In this document: one piece after another, positions 11,049 to 21,625 of the stretch
How the letters are laid out: each line of letters opens with the position of its first letter
Numbering within the stretch: position 1 is the first letter of the stretch
Assembly: GCA_023375675.1 (NCBI GenBank)
Contig: JALQBC010000003.1
Location: forward strand, 1,612,001-1,676,000
DNA from: Cytospora piceicola
Lineage: Eukaryota; Ascomycota; Sordariomycetes; Diaporthales; Cytosporaceae
DNA: 64,000 nt
Reading direction: 5' to 3'
Made by a program: the position numbers and the translations under genes
The notes under the pieces: model-generated
Told to the model about the DNA's origin: nothing
What the model saw: only the letters and a program-made list of their open reading frames with translations
Database searches by the model: none

Positions 11049-13292
11049 TTAGCGACCAGACTTATTCTTTCGGGACATCCTTTTGCGTCCAATAATCCGT
11101 TGCCTGTTTGCCAGCTTTTCCGCAGCGTCCTTCTTTTTGCGTGACTCCTCCTCGGTCTCTTTTACCACCTTCTCTTCCTTAACCGGGGCGTTTTTGCCCT
11201 TGGCAGGGAAGTTGCCCTTCCTGGCCGCCGGGTTTCCGCCATTCTGCACCACCTCAGACCTCTTCTGCCTTGCCCTCGACTCGTTCGCCCTCCTCCGGCT
11301 GATGACCTGCGCGTTCTCGATGGCGAACTCCACAATCAGCCGCACCGTCCTGCCCGCCTCGTTCTTGAGCGGGTGACCGTTGAGCCAACGGAGACCCATC
11401 AGAGCCCAACGGTGGCTAGAGTACTCGATGAAACCGTAACCTCTGCTCTTGCCCGCGCCGGACTTCTCATCAACCTTCTTGCCGTCCTTGGCCTCGTAGA
11501 CAATCTTCGCCTGCTTGACGACGCCGACACCCTTCTCCTTGCGGCGGCGCTCGGCTTCCCTGTCCTCGGCACCGCCACGGGCGAGCTCCTCCTTGGACAG
11601 AGGCTGTCGCTTTCCTTCCCGGACGTCGCTGGCAAACCCGACGACGGCCTGGCGAGCAAGTTGCTTGAACTCCTTGGAGTCCATGTTACGCGGCATGTTG
11701 CGGATTGCAAGACGGGTCAGACTGATGTGGAGACTGGGGTTGCCCTGGACCTGCTTCTTTCGCTGCTGGGCGCTCTGTTCGCGGAGCTTGACTTCGGTAG
11801 GTGTAAGGAGCTTGTACAGTGGCGAGTTCGTGGGGATCGTGCCCTCTGGGAGGAGGAAAAGGCGTCGCTTGTCCTTTTCCTCGGCCGCTTTGGCTCCTGG
11901 GCCTGCTTCGGCAAGGCGGCTTGCTTCCTCCTTGCTGACAGCATGGGCTACCGAAAGTACACGGCCGTCGAGTGTATAGCGGCCGTCGGTATCGATGCTG
12001 TCGTCTTGGAGAACTGAAGTCTTTGCGTTCTTCACCTGCAGCCGCGGGCGTGGGCAGTTCTTGACGCAAGCCCTGAAGTCCTCCTCTTTGAAGAAGCAAA
12101 CGAAACAGGTACCAGCGGGTCTGTCTGTCATCTTGTCCATGACAATCCTAGCGTACCTGACTGGTCCGAATTTCTCGAAGTGCTCCTTCACGCTCTCGTT
12201 CGTAGCTGTGAACGGCAAGTTGCGAACAAATACAGTGATGGAGTTGTCCGTAATGAACTTGGGCTTTGCTTCTTCCTTGGGCTTTTTGATGTCGGCTTCC
12301 AGATCATCATCTTCGTCATCCTCTTCATCCTCGCTGCCGTCAAGCTCACCACCACCTTCTTCATCATCATCCTCATCGTCGTCCTCCTCGTCGTCGTCCT
12401 CATTCTCGTCGTTATCCTCGTCCTCAGAATCAAGGTCTTCCATTTTCTTCATAAACATGGCCACATCTCGTTCCTCCTGGCTCATGCCCTTCATCTTCTC
12501 TTCCTCGTCTTCCTCGTCTTGCTCCTTTGTCTTTGACTTCTTCTTGGACTCTGGCTTAGCTGGCTTCTCCTCGTCAATGCCTTGTTGCTGTTGCCACTGC
12601 TCTTTGGAAACAGCCCAATCCACAGCGATGGTCCTTCCATCGATGTCCTTGCCGTTCATCTCCTCCATAGCCTTTTCGGCATGCTTCTTGGTCCGGAAAG
12701 TAAGGAAGCCAAAGCCCTTGAGCTTGCCGTGCTCGTTTGGCAGATCCGCAAACCTGATCTTTCCAAACTTGGAGAAGACCTTGCTCAGTTGATCGTCGCT
12801 CTTGATGCTCCAGGGCAGGTTTCGGATGATGAGCTTGGGGACCTTCTTAGCCTCAGCCAGGTCACCCTCCCGCTTCTTCTTCTCGTCGGCGATGCGGGAC
12901 TTGACAACACCTGGGCCACCTGCACGGTGTCGCGGCTCTGCAACCTCCAGCTTCAATCGGCGTCCCATGAACAGCTCATTGTTGAGCTTGGCCTTGGCCT
13001 CGACAGCATCGTCGGCGTCGGTGAAGGTAACGAAACCGAATCCACGGGATTCCTTGGTCTTGGGGTCGATGACGACTGTGGCATGCTTGACAGGGTAGTG
13101 TTGCGAGAAGAAGTCGGTGACGGACTCGTTGGTGGCAGATGCTGGGAGGGACCTCACGAAGAGGGATCGACGTTCCTCGACTCGGCTCTTCTTGTTCGGC
13201 GGGCCATCTTGGGTGCCGTTTGCTGTAGCAGTCTGGTGCTCCAGGTCGGCCTCTGCTTCCCTGCGCCTTTTCTGGCCATTTGATTTCGCCAT
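11049..13292 (-). CDS. nop4: Nucleolar RNA-binding protein NOP4 (RBM28-like, four RRMs)
   Basis: Pre-60S ribosome biogenesis factor, expected in the nucleolus. A single exon of 747 residues starts at MAKSNGQKRRR. An in-frame upstream ATG at 13370 would add 26 residues with no basic character, so I prefer 13292. RRM1 is at about 43-122 (SLFVRSLP and RGFGFVTF as RNP2/RNP1). RRM2 is at about 150-230 (LIIRNLPW, KGFGFLTF). A very acidic Asp/Glu block lies at about 275-345. RRM3 follows (VFVRNLPF, GTCFVCFF). A degenerate RRM4 (LAIRNMP, RGYGFIEY) and a Lys/Arg-rich tail complete it. The order of domains and the length match yeast Nop4 and human RBM28. The acidic block creates long Ser-rich antisense frames that are not genes. 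Confidence 0.93.
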   Translation of the reverse strand: MAKSNGQKRRREAEADLEHQTATANGTQDGPPNKKSRVEERRSLFVRSLPASATNESVTDFFSQHYPVKHATVVIDPKTKESRGFGFVTFTDADDAVEAKAKLNNELFMGRRLKLEVAEPRHRAGGPGVVKSRIADEKKKREGDLAEAKKVPKLIIRNLPWSIKSDDQLSKVFSKFGKIRFADLPNEHGKLKGFGFLTFRTKKHAEKAMEEMNGKDIDGRTIAVDWAVSKEQWQQQQGIDEEKPAKPESKKKSKTKEQDEEDEEEKMKGMSQEERDVAMFMKKMEDLDSEDEDNDENEDDDEEDDDEDDDEEGGGELDGSEDEEDDEDDDLEADIKKPKEEAKPKFITDNSITVFVRNLPFTATNESVKEHFEKFGPVRYARIVMDKMTDRPAGTCFVCFFKEEDFRACVKNCPRPRLQVKNAKTSVLQDDSIDTDGRYTLDGRVLSVAHAVSKEEASRLAEAGPGAKAAEEKDKRRLFLLPEGTIPTNSPLYKLLTPTEVKLREQSAQQRKKQVQGNPSLHISLTRLAIRNMPRNMDSKEFKQLARQAVVGFASDVREGKRQPLSKEELARGGAEDREAERRRKEKGVGVVKQAKIVYEAKDGKKVDEKSGAGKSRGYGFIEYSSHRWALMGLRWLNGHPLKNEAGRTVRLIVEFAIENAQVISRRRANESRARQKRSEVVQNGGNPAARKGNFPAKGKNAPVKEEKVVKETEEESRKKKDAAEKLANRQRIIGRKRMSRKNKSGR

Positions 13293-13636
13293 ATTGAAAT
13301 CGGCTGTATGTGGCGTGAAGAAGGAATGGGCGGAAAGAGGTGATAGTTGTTGAAGTTCGAACTTGGACATCTGAATTCGAAGCAAAATCTCCCAGAAACT
13401 TTTCGGGCCCACTTCCACCGATAAGCCACAAGCTAGCGCTTATCGCCCACGCCCGCCCACCCTGCCGGGGTGGGGTTCTCATTTGTTGTTGACAAAACAA
13501 GAGCAACACTCTGCAGACCGCGATAGCTTTGCCAATGTAGTCACTACCTAACATCTACAGTATTTGACGACTTACGACACTCCACTAGCCAGGATAGCAG
13601 TCAGCATATTCACTGCTTGCATCGATTTAGTATCGA
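13293..13636. promoter_or_regulatory. Shared divergent promoter of NOP4 and the condensin gene
   Basis: Only about 344 bp separate the start codons of two divergently transcribed genes, NOP4 (minus) and the condensin subunit (plus). Both promoters must lie here or overlap the 5' ends. No factor-binding motif is assigned. Confidence 0.6.
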
Positions 13637-16600
13637 TTGGGGTCTTCCTCGACCCAGACAACAAAAGCCATGCCCGCCCGAACATCGACAAGGTCGGCGC
13701 GCGCGTCCACGAGGACCTCGACGAGAACCTCGACCGCGAACGCACGCGCATCTACCGCATCGCGCGCGTCCTCCGCCGCCGTCGATGTCCCAGAAGAAGA
13801 CACAGACAACGAGCTGCGCGCACAAGTCGCTGCCGTCTTCCGCGAAGCACAGAGAAACACCGCGACACACAGGAAATCGGCCGTCACGCTACGAAAACTC
13901 CAGGAGGCTTGCTGCTACGAACCCACGAGCACCAAGAAGACCGCCGCGTCCGATTTCGACGAAAATGACTTTAACAAGGAATTCGTCCGGTGTGTGCTGC
14001 GCGTCATGCCGGTCAAGAAGAGCGAGGCCGTGGGCGAGAGGACGATTCGATTCGTTGGTGTGTTTATGAAACACTCTATCGACAAGGACAACGAGCTTGC
14101 GGGGGAGATCGATGAGGATGCCAGCACGATGCCTGAGACGCCGAGCACGAGACTCACCGCCCGGCTTATGGAGGCCGTCTTGCCCCTGATGATGGCCAAG
14201 GACAAATTCGTCAGATACCGATCCACACAACTCATCTCGCATATCGTCAACTCTCTCGAAGCGATTGACGACGACCTATTCCAAAAATTGCGTTACGGGC
14301 TGCTCAAGAGGATTCGCGACAAGGAGGCCATGGTTCGTGCCCAGGCCGTGCTTGGTCTAGGCCGATTGGCCGCAAACCAGATCGATGCTGAAGCCAACTC
14401 GGACGACAGTGATGAGGATGAGGCAAGCGGGCTGCTCGAAAAGCTACTTGAAGTTCTCCAGAATGACCCCAGCGCAGATGTACGGAGGTCTCTTTTAGTA
14501 AATCTGCCCATATTGCCCAATACGCTACCATTCTTGCTCGAGAGGGCACGAGATCAAGATGCTATGACGCGGAGGGCAGTCTACTCCCGGCTTCTTCCAG
14601 CCCTTGGAGATTTCCGCCATCTTTCGCTTTCTATGAGAGAGAAACTCCTGCGGTGGGGCCTACGAGACAGAGATGACACTGTCCGCAAAGCGGCCGGCAA
14701 ACTCTTCCGCGAACGGTGGATCGAGGACTGTGCCGGAGCACCTCCATTGAATGAAGATGGGCAGCCTGCTGAGTTGCCAGCGCCTAGCCTTGACGGTCTC
14801 CTCGAACTCCTTGAGCGTATAGATATTGTCAATTCGGGTGTTGAGAATGGCGTGGCCCTCGAGGCAATGAAAGGCTTTTGGGAGGGTCGACCGGACTACA
14901 GAGAGTCACTCACCTTTGATGACAACTTCTGGGAGACTTTGACAGCCGAGGCTGTCTTCGTGGCCCGCAGCTTCAATGACTTCTGCAGAAATGAAGGCAA
15001 TGGGAAATATGAAGCACTAGTAGAAGAGAAACTGCCCGAGGTCACCAAGCTGGCGTTCTATCTGGAACGTTACGTCAGGGTCCTCACGGAGGCTTTGAAA
15101 AGGATCGAGTCAAGGGTTGATATCGAGGATGATGAAGATGAGGAGGATACTGTGGAGCAGGAGTTTATCGTTGAGCAGCTTCTGCACATTGCTTTGACTC
15201 TTGACTATTCCGACGAAGTCGGACGCAGGAAAATGTTCTCCCTGCTCAGACAGACTCTTTCTATTCCTGAGCTACCAGATGAGGTCACGAAGCTAACGGT
15301 GGGCGTTCTTCGAGACATTTGTGCTCCAGACAACGCTGGCGAGCGTGAATTCTGCAGCATTGTTCTCGAGGCCGTGGCCGATGTCCACGATACGATCGTG
15401 GACGAGCCCAACGACGACGAGAGCTTCCACTCCGCCAAGTCTGACATCGATGAAGACGAAGAATCTGGCAAGAGTGGCAAATCAGACAAGGAAGACTTGA
15501 CTGAGGAAGAAGCCCATGCCAAGGCGGTAAAGGAGATTGTTATCAACATGAAGTGCCTGCACATCGTGCAGTGCATGTTGACCAATGTCTCCGGCAGTCT
15601 GCAAGAAAACGATCACCTGGTATCCATGCTCAACAATCTGGTTGTGCCAGCCGTTCGCAGTCATGAGGCGCCTGTACGTGAGCGTGGCCTATTGTGCCTG
15701 GGTCTTTGCTCCTTGTTGGACAGGTCTTTGGCCGAGGAGAATTTGACGCTCTTCATGCATTTCTTCAGCAAGGGCCACACTGCTCTTCAGATCACCGCAG
15801 TGCACATTCTCACGGATATCCTGAATGTTCACGGTTCTCAGCTTATGGCCAATAATCCAACCCTCATGAAAGTATTTGTGAAGGCCCTGAGATCAGGTGC
15901 CAAATCTCCCGAGGTGCAAGCCGTCGCCACTATCGCAGCGTCAAAGCTCCTCCTTGGCCGTGTCGTCACAGACTTGGAGGCGTCCTCTGAGCTGCTCAAG
16001 ACACTGGTTATTGCCTACTTCGAGCCCGCTTCCTCACAGAACCAGAGCGTCCGACAGGCACTCAACTACTTCCTTCCCGTGTTCTGCTACTCGCGCCCCG
16101 AGCACCAAGACCTGATGCGCGGCGTGGCTCTCGAGGCGCTGCACGCGCTGTACAACGTCCGCGAGGGGCTGGAGGATGATGACGCTGATGTCGACGATGA
16201 GATGGTCAGCTTATCAACCATCGGCGCGTGTCTGATCGATTGGACAGATCCAAGGAAATGCTACTCTCCTGATGTTGGGCTGGACGCGGAGAAGAAGACG
16301 AATGTGAATGGGGATGTGCATCTTGAGTTTGCGAGCAATATCCTGGAGAGGCTGGATTCCAGCTGCAGCAGTAAGTTACACCTTTTTAGCTATATCCCTG
16401 GCTTGCAAGCTTGTTACTAACAACCTCATAGAGGATGAGAAGAAAGTTGTTGCCGCCCTCCTTGGCAAGCTGTATATCTCGCCTGCCTCTACTGAAGACA
16501 AACTCCGCGAGCTATATGCCGAGGTCTCGGAGGCCGTCGAGAACAACCTCATCTCGGATACCACTGGTCGCAATGCACTGTACAAAATACACGTCAGCCT

Positions 16601-16895
16601 CGGCAAGATTGTCAATGGCCTTGACCAGCAACAAGAAGCTGGCCAACGGCGCTCTACGCCAAGTCGTAGCGGTTCGCTGGCACCAGACGAGGTCGTTAAC
16701 AGGACTGCTGCCGCTGCAGAAAGGGCAGTTGTTCCGGAACCGGATATCAAAGAGGAAGACGAGGAAGAAGAGGAGGACGAGGGTAATGACAGTGACAATA
16801 CGGTGGTGCGGACGAAGAATGAGGGTGCGGCGACGGAAAATGATTCCTTAGTAGACGACTTGCTGGATGATGATGGCGACACGGTGATGCAGTAA
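13637..16895 (+). CDS. ycg1: Condensin complex subunit 3 (CAP-G/Ycg1/Cnd3)
   Basis: HEAT-repeat subunit of condensin, which compacts mitotic chromosomes. Exons 13637-16370 and 16432-16895 (GTAAGT, TACTAAC branch, CATAG) give 1065 residues, close to yeast Ycg1. The N terminus is a Ser/Thr/Arg/Ala-rich leader; a second Met at 13670 (MPARTST) is an alternative start. HEAT repeats begin near LRAQVAAVFREAQRN. Blocks such as FVRYRSTQLISHIVN and KEAMVRAQAVLGLGRL are typical of CAP-G. An acidic linker (SAKSDIDEDEESGKSGKSD) sits before the C-terminal Cnd3 domain (MKCLHIVQCML, RERGLLCLGLC). The tail is a long Asp/Glu stretch ending DDGDTVMQ. It faces LAS21 tail to tail, 300 bp apart. Confidence 0.93.
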
Positions 16896-17195
16896 GGTGA
16901 CGATGAGGGAATGTAACCAAAGCTACAGCCTCTCTTGTATTTCCTTTGGAGGTTACGTATTACCTGTGTATGATTGATGGGAAACGGGACTGAAACCACG
17001 GATGGTTCGGGGCGGACGGCTTTTTGGTTGTTTTCAGGAGAAAACTTGCATTGAATTTCAAAAACTTGTCTCACACTTCAATGCCTGGATATCTGAAGTT
17101 CCAGTGACATATTGCTCCATGCTTGTCTGATGTCGGCCCCATCATACTTATCTATCCATCTAACTTACATTGCAACAATCTCTCGAGACTACCTT

Positions 17196-19796
17196 CTATT
17201 GTAGCGAGCCCAGCCAAAACAACGAACCACCAAGCCCAACATTGACAATCAGATGTTGCCCTAAGCTCCAGGCCATGCAATACAGATACTTGGGCGAGAA
17301 CACCGTCCAAACGAACAGGTGCGTCCGCAGGGCCGTACAAGCCGCCATGACAAATGCTACACTCGCGGCCGTAAATACGGTCAAAAGCGTTATGTGGCGT
17401 CTGTACACAGTCCTCTCCACACCGGCCTTCCTCTTTCTCACGAGTAGCACATTAGTAGCCGAGGCCCAGTATATCGGCCCGGCCCAGTTACTTATAAAAG
17501 TCAGCACGCCGACAGTGAACACGTCGAAGTCCCGCACGCCGTTGTACGCGGATGACAGGTCGACGGACGAGATGGCGTTGGTCCCGCCGAGGGCGAAGAA
17601 GGAGGTGTACTGGAGCAGGAGGGAAGTGGTCGTGAGCTCGGTGAGGGAGAGGTCCTGCGCCGCGAGGAACTTGTACTGGATGTCGAAGAGCAGGAAGAGC
17701 GGGATGTTCGTCGCACGGGACTGCGTTATGGCGAGCAGCGTGTATAAGTGGTGCAGCGTCTCGAGGGCGGAGATGCGTTTCGAGACCCTGCTCTTGGTCG
17801 CGATGAAGTACACGACGCAAGCGGCGCCCAGCCCGATCCCGACGAAGACGGCCTGCGCCCGCGCGACCAGCGAAGCGCCGTGCGTGAGAGCCACCAGGGA
17901 CCGGGCGAAGCCCGCCACGAGCTCGGGGGCGTCTTCGTTCGTGAATGCGAGCTTGAAAGTGAAGCCTGCCAGCACGAGGCCGGTGCTGCCCGTGATGTCG
18001 AGCGAGGTGGGAAGGCCGTCGAAGCCCTGGAGGAGGGCGCGGTGGATCCAGAGGTACGTCATGCTCACCATGGCCCAGAGACGCACGGGCTCGGTGACGA
18101 TGAAGCTCTTGACGATGTCGGGCTCGCCGGCGAATTTCTGGCCGGTCTGGTTCCAGCCGCGGATGATTCGCGTTACTACGAGGACGGTGAGGACCGCCAC
18201 GGTGTGGCCGAGTCCTGTCTTGGATGTCCCGTGGAAGCCCTTACAGCTGATGTATGCGAGCCAGGCTGTCGTCGTATAGTACCAGAAGTGGTGTTCTTCT
18301 TCCACATAACTGCTGGCAAACATCATTACGCCGTAGGCGGTGGTGATAAGGGTGAATGGTATAGCTCCCGAGGACAGCCTCCCTGTATGTAGGTACACCA
18401 CATACGTCGCCAACAGAGTTGCTGCCAGGGAAGTTGCTTGACCGAGTGTGAGCCGAGGCATGTCGTAATTGCTCGCCATGCTACTCAGGAGACCCTGAGC
18501 ATCTTTGAGCCATTGTGACATGGCTGAGATCCATCCTTCGTCCATATCTCCCTTGCCCTTTATCAACTTTGCATTGTCAAAGACTCGCCGCCAGGCACAT
18601 GCCAGTTTTTGAACGTCAGTCTCCTGAAGAAGGCAAGGGTCGATCTCGTTGCTAAAGTCGAACAGTTCATTGCCAAAACTGGCAGTGACAATATCCATGA
18701 TCTGCTCTGCATTGCGCAACAGAATCTGTATTTGGTCATCTTTGCGCGACCAGAACGGTAAAAAGTCCACAATGAAAGCCCCAAGGTTATTCTTCGGGAT
18801 CGGAAATCCAAGTAGAGCACCCAACGTTGGAGCCAGATCTGACTGCTCAACCATGGAGTAATACCTGAAGTTTTCCTGGTGGTCCATTGGAGCGTCAAAG
18901 GTCCTCTGCAGCGACTTCATCTTGGGAGACAAGAAAACGAGCGCTGGGGAAGTTTCGCCAGGAGCTGAGCCGCCATGATTCCCAGCGTCATTCATGCCAT
19001 GATCCCCTAGCAGCACGAATAGCGTTGACTGGAGATGCGACTGCGTTTCAATGGCTGTGTAGATTTCCTTAACTATACCGTCCATCTCGGCCTGTTTCGG
19101 GAGCATGTTGGAGCTTCGTGGTCCACCTTTATGACCAATATGATCCAGACCGAGGTAATGCAGGACCATAGCATTCCAATCATCGTTCCTCAGCTCGTCT
19201 GAAATGTGTCTCGTAACATTGTTGTCCACCTCGGTGAAGTCTGCGACAAAGAAGCTCGACGTCCCGTCAGCACGGTCGAAGAATCCAGGGAACAGCTTCA
19301 ACCAGGTATCGTCGCCATACATAATCAGCTTGCCAGAATCCTTGGCCTTCATCTGCGCAAGCCATGTATCCTGGGAAGCCAGCGAGGAAGACTCATCCCC
19401 CTCGTCAATGTTGAGTATGACGTCCAGAAAAGAGGGGATCGAGCCCGTAGTGATGGCCTTGATCCTTGGCATGGTTACAGTCGGCGACGTCGCATGCGCC
19501 GTGAAAGGGATAGCATAGCCATCGCGGATTAAGGATTGGGTATACTCAAAGCCGGAGTTGTATGAGTAGACAAAGTCACTCCGCAGTGCGTCTACAACCA
19601 TGAAAACCACGCGGTCGAATGGCGCAGCTGGCGGTGGCCCATATTTGGAGTCGCCGTACGTGGCGAGCCCAGGAAGCAACGGCTTGTAGGGAAAGAATCC
19701 TGTCGCGAAGACGAGGATGGCTACCGGGATCAGCAGGTTCGCTGCGACAAGCAACGTCGTCGAGAGAGCGGTCGCGCCATGTTGAGGGCCCTTCAT
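17196..19796 (-). CDS. las21: GPI ethanolamine phosphate transferase 2 (LAS21/GPI7)
   Basis: ER membrane enzyme that adds ethanolamine phosphate to the second mannose of GPI anchors. A single exon of 866 residues starts at MKGPQHGATALST; the open frame upstream has no ATG. A hydrophobic segment at about 11-35 anchors the N terminus. The luminal domain belongs to the alkaline-phosphatase superfamily, with metal and nucleophile residues in place: Asp69 in VVDALRSDF, the TSPTVTMPR segment carrying the candidate catalytic Thr (106 or 108), Asp218/His219/His222 in LGLDHIGHKGGP, and Asp265/His266 in LLGDHGMND with His274 nearby. The second half is a string of membrane helices. Length and motifs match the family well, with GPI13 and MCD4 less likely by overall resemblance. 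Confidence 0.92.
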   Translation of the reverse strand: MKGPQHGATALSTTLLVAANLLIPVAILVFATGFFPYKPLLPGLATYGDSKYGPPPAAPFDRVVFMVVDALRSDFVYSYNSGFEYTQSLIRDGYAIPFTAHATSPTVTMPRIKAITTGSIPSFLDVILNIDEGDESSSLASQDTWLAQMKAKDSGKLIMYGDDTWLKLFPGFFDRADGTSSFFVADFTEVDNNVTRHISDELRNDDWNAMVLHYLGLDHIGHKGGPRSSNMLPKQAEMDGIVKEIYTAIETQSHLQSTLFVLLGDHGMNDAGNHGGSAPGETSPALVFLSPKMKSLQRTFDAPMDHQENFRYYSMVEQSDLAPTLGALLGFPIPKNNLGAFIVDFLPFWSRKDDQIQILLRNAEQIMDIVTASFGNELFDFSNEIDPCLLQETDVQKLACAWRRVFDNAKLIKGKGDMDEGWISAMSQWLKDAQGLLSSMASNYDMPRLTLGQATSLAATLLATYVVYLHTGRLSSGAIPFTLITTAYGVMMFASSYVEEEHHFWYYTTTAWLAYISCKGFHGTSKTGLGHTVAVLTVLVVTRIIRGWNQTGQKFAGEPDIVKSFIVTEPVRLWAMVSMTYLWIHRALLQGFDGLPTSLDITGSTGLVLAGFTFKLAFTNEDAPELVAGFARSLVALTHGASLVARAQAVFVGIGLGAACVVYFIATKSRVSKRISALETLHHLYTLLAITQSRATNIPLFLLFDIQYKFLAAQDLSLTELTTTSLLLQYTSFFALGGTNAISSVDLSSAYNGVRDFDVFTVGVLTFISNWAGPIYWASATNVLLVRKRKAGVERTVYRRHITLLTVFTAASVAFVMAACTALRTHLFVWTVFSPKYLYCMAWSLGQHLIVNVGLGGSLFWLGSLQ

Positions 19797-20444
19797 TTCA
19801 AGCGCAGTAAAGTTTGGCCCCAGAGAGATCAAGGGTGAAACGCGTGAAAACAGAGATACGGTTCTAAGGATGTATAGAATGGCGCTCCATGGCAAATGAG
19901 GAATAAGGAAAAGGAATGAAGAGGATTGCGCGCAACGTTATCAATTAGATTGTTTATGCTCACTGATCGCTGTGAGCTGTTGTAGACACTTTGAATACTT
20001 CGATGATTTACAGCTTCAGAAGGCCAGCTAGACAATTTTCGAGAAATTGGCGATCCTCCCAACTTCCATCAGCCTTGCATCCTGCGGGCACCAGCTCTTT
20101 AGGTGCCTCGGCCCCCCTGTCAATTGTGGGGGTGGACACGGCTGGACCCCTGACATCGCTATCACTATTCTTATCCGAACGCCTCTAAACTCCACTGGAA
20201 AACCGCCATGCCAATTCTTGACATGCAAACATGGCATGGTGCCCAGGTTGATTCCCTCCCTGCCAAAATTTCCACCGTCCCATCGTCCACCTATTTCCGC
20301 CGCCTGCCTACCTGCCTGCCTGCCTGGATGCAGTTACCAAGAACCCACAAAGACGGTGGCCCGTCTTCGGAAGCGTCTGCAATCTTCCTTGGCAGGGGAT
20401 TTTGATATCCTCGAGTGAAACATTTACGCGATGCCGTCGACCAT
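19797..20444. other. Gap between LAS21 and the YBL028C-like gene
   Basis: Both flanking genes are on the minus strand, so this 648-bp gap holds the LAS21 promoter and the 3' end of the upstream gene. The LAS21 open frame continues to 19895 but without an ATG. No other coding sequence is seen. Confidence 0.5.
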
Positions 20445-20923
20445 TCATTTCCTCTTGCTGACCTTGTTCCGGTCCCCGAATTTGGGAAAGACGATGCCGG
20501 ATTTCCTGCCCCGTCTCTTGACGATCCTGCCCTTCAATTTGGACTTGGTTGGTTTCGCGGTCTCGTCGACATCCATGGACGCTAGAACAGATGTTGTCAG
20601 CCACCGCACTATCATGTCAAGCGTAAATATGTCCCGATGCTTACTGTCTTCTGCTGTTTTCTCCTCACCAACGGTCTTTGTTTCCTCGGCTTCTATTGTT
20701 GCGGTTGTTAGACTCTGCCTTGTCCCGAAGCGCAATGATTGTACACACCTTTCTCGGACACATCATCCATCTTCTGCTCTGAAACGGGCTTGGGCTGCGA
20801 AGCGATCTCAAGCAGCTTTGCCGACAGACGCTCGTTTCTCGCCGCTTCGACTGGACCGAATACACCCTTCTTGAGGCGCACGTGGTTGGCCTTCTTCGAA
20901 CTTGCTCGGGATGATTTTGCCAT
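20445..20923 (-). CDS. Small basic YBL028C-like (DUF2423/UPF0642) protein
   Basis: Three exons on the minus strand, 20923-20749, 20692-20645 and 20581-20445, give 119 residues. The first intron (56 nt, GTGTGT...CTAAC...TAG) and the second (63 nt, GTAAGC...CTGAC...TAG) both have good signals; removing them joins MAKSSRASSKK...QPK to MDVDETAKP...KSGIVFPKF. This is the pattern of the fungal DUF2423 family (yeast YBL028C): basic start, KKGVFGPVEAARNERLS, a MDVD element and a Lys/Arg-rich C terminus. Family members are reported as nucleolar; the function is not established. It lies about 700 bp from, and divergent to, the SUMO ligase gene. Confidence 0.82.
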
Positions 20924-21625
20924 TTCGTATTCGTTTATAAACCGTCGAAATTATTGATTCGAGTGCCGATGGTTGGATCAGATGCGACGGATAGTCCTTG
21001 GAAAGTAAGACACCAAGATCAAAGTAAAAGTAGTCGTAGTCGAGGATAGGGTAGTGGGTAGTCTCAGAAGGCTCTGGCAAATGTTGCAGGTCAAAGAAAT
21101 TCCAGATGCCGCTGCCAAACCCTTTCATTATCGGACGGGAACTTATCGATAAGTCTTTTTGCCTCTTACCGCCTGCCTAATTTGAATGGTCGATGACCTC
21201 GTCCCAACGTCTGCTTTTAATTGAGGCAAAAGCGGATCACAATTGGGTGTCGCTCTGGTTGTAGTTGAGGTTCGGCAATACACAGTAGAATCTATTTATC
21301 AGACGAAGCTGTCTCTATCCTTTCACCTCGAGATAACTTACCTTGGTGATGGCAGTCCACTGGCCCTCTTCTCTTTTCTGTCGCTGCTGCCCCCAAATTG
21401 GTGATCGATAGCCCAAAGTGCAACTGAAACTGGCACCGCAACCGCAACCGCAGCCGCAACTGCCTGATTTCCGAAAGACCGGCGTCGGCACCGCGCCCTC
21501 CAATTTTCATTCAACTCGTTGGGAAGGGGCTACCTTGCAGCTCTTTCCTTTTGGAGAACTCGGAAGGACTCCTACAACTCGAGACTTTCCGAGGATCTCG
21601 CGTTGCTACCAGCACAAACATCAAC
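20924..21625. promoter_or_regulatory. Divergent intergenic region, YBL028C-like and SUMO ligase
   Basis: Promoters of two divergent genes must lie in this 702-bp gap. It has an imperfect hexamer run ACCGCAACCGCAACCGCAG near 21433-21455, probably in the SUMO ligase 5' untranslated region. No gene is supported here. Confidence 0.45.

Noticed and set aside
11995..12792. Ser-rich plus-strand frame of 265 codons
   Set aside because: It is antisense to the acidic block and RRMs of NOP4; Asp/Glu codons read as Ser runs on the other strand.
19797..19895. Longer start for LAS21
   Set aside because: The upstream in-frame stretch opens with TTG and contains no ATG before 19796.
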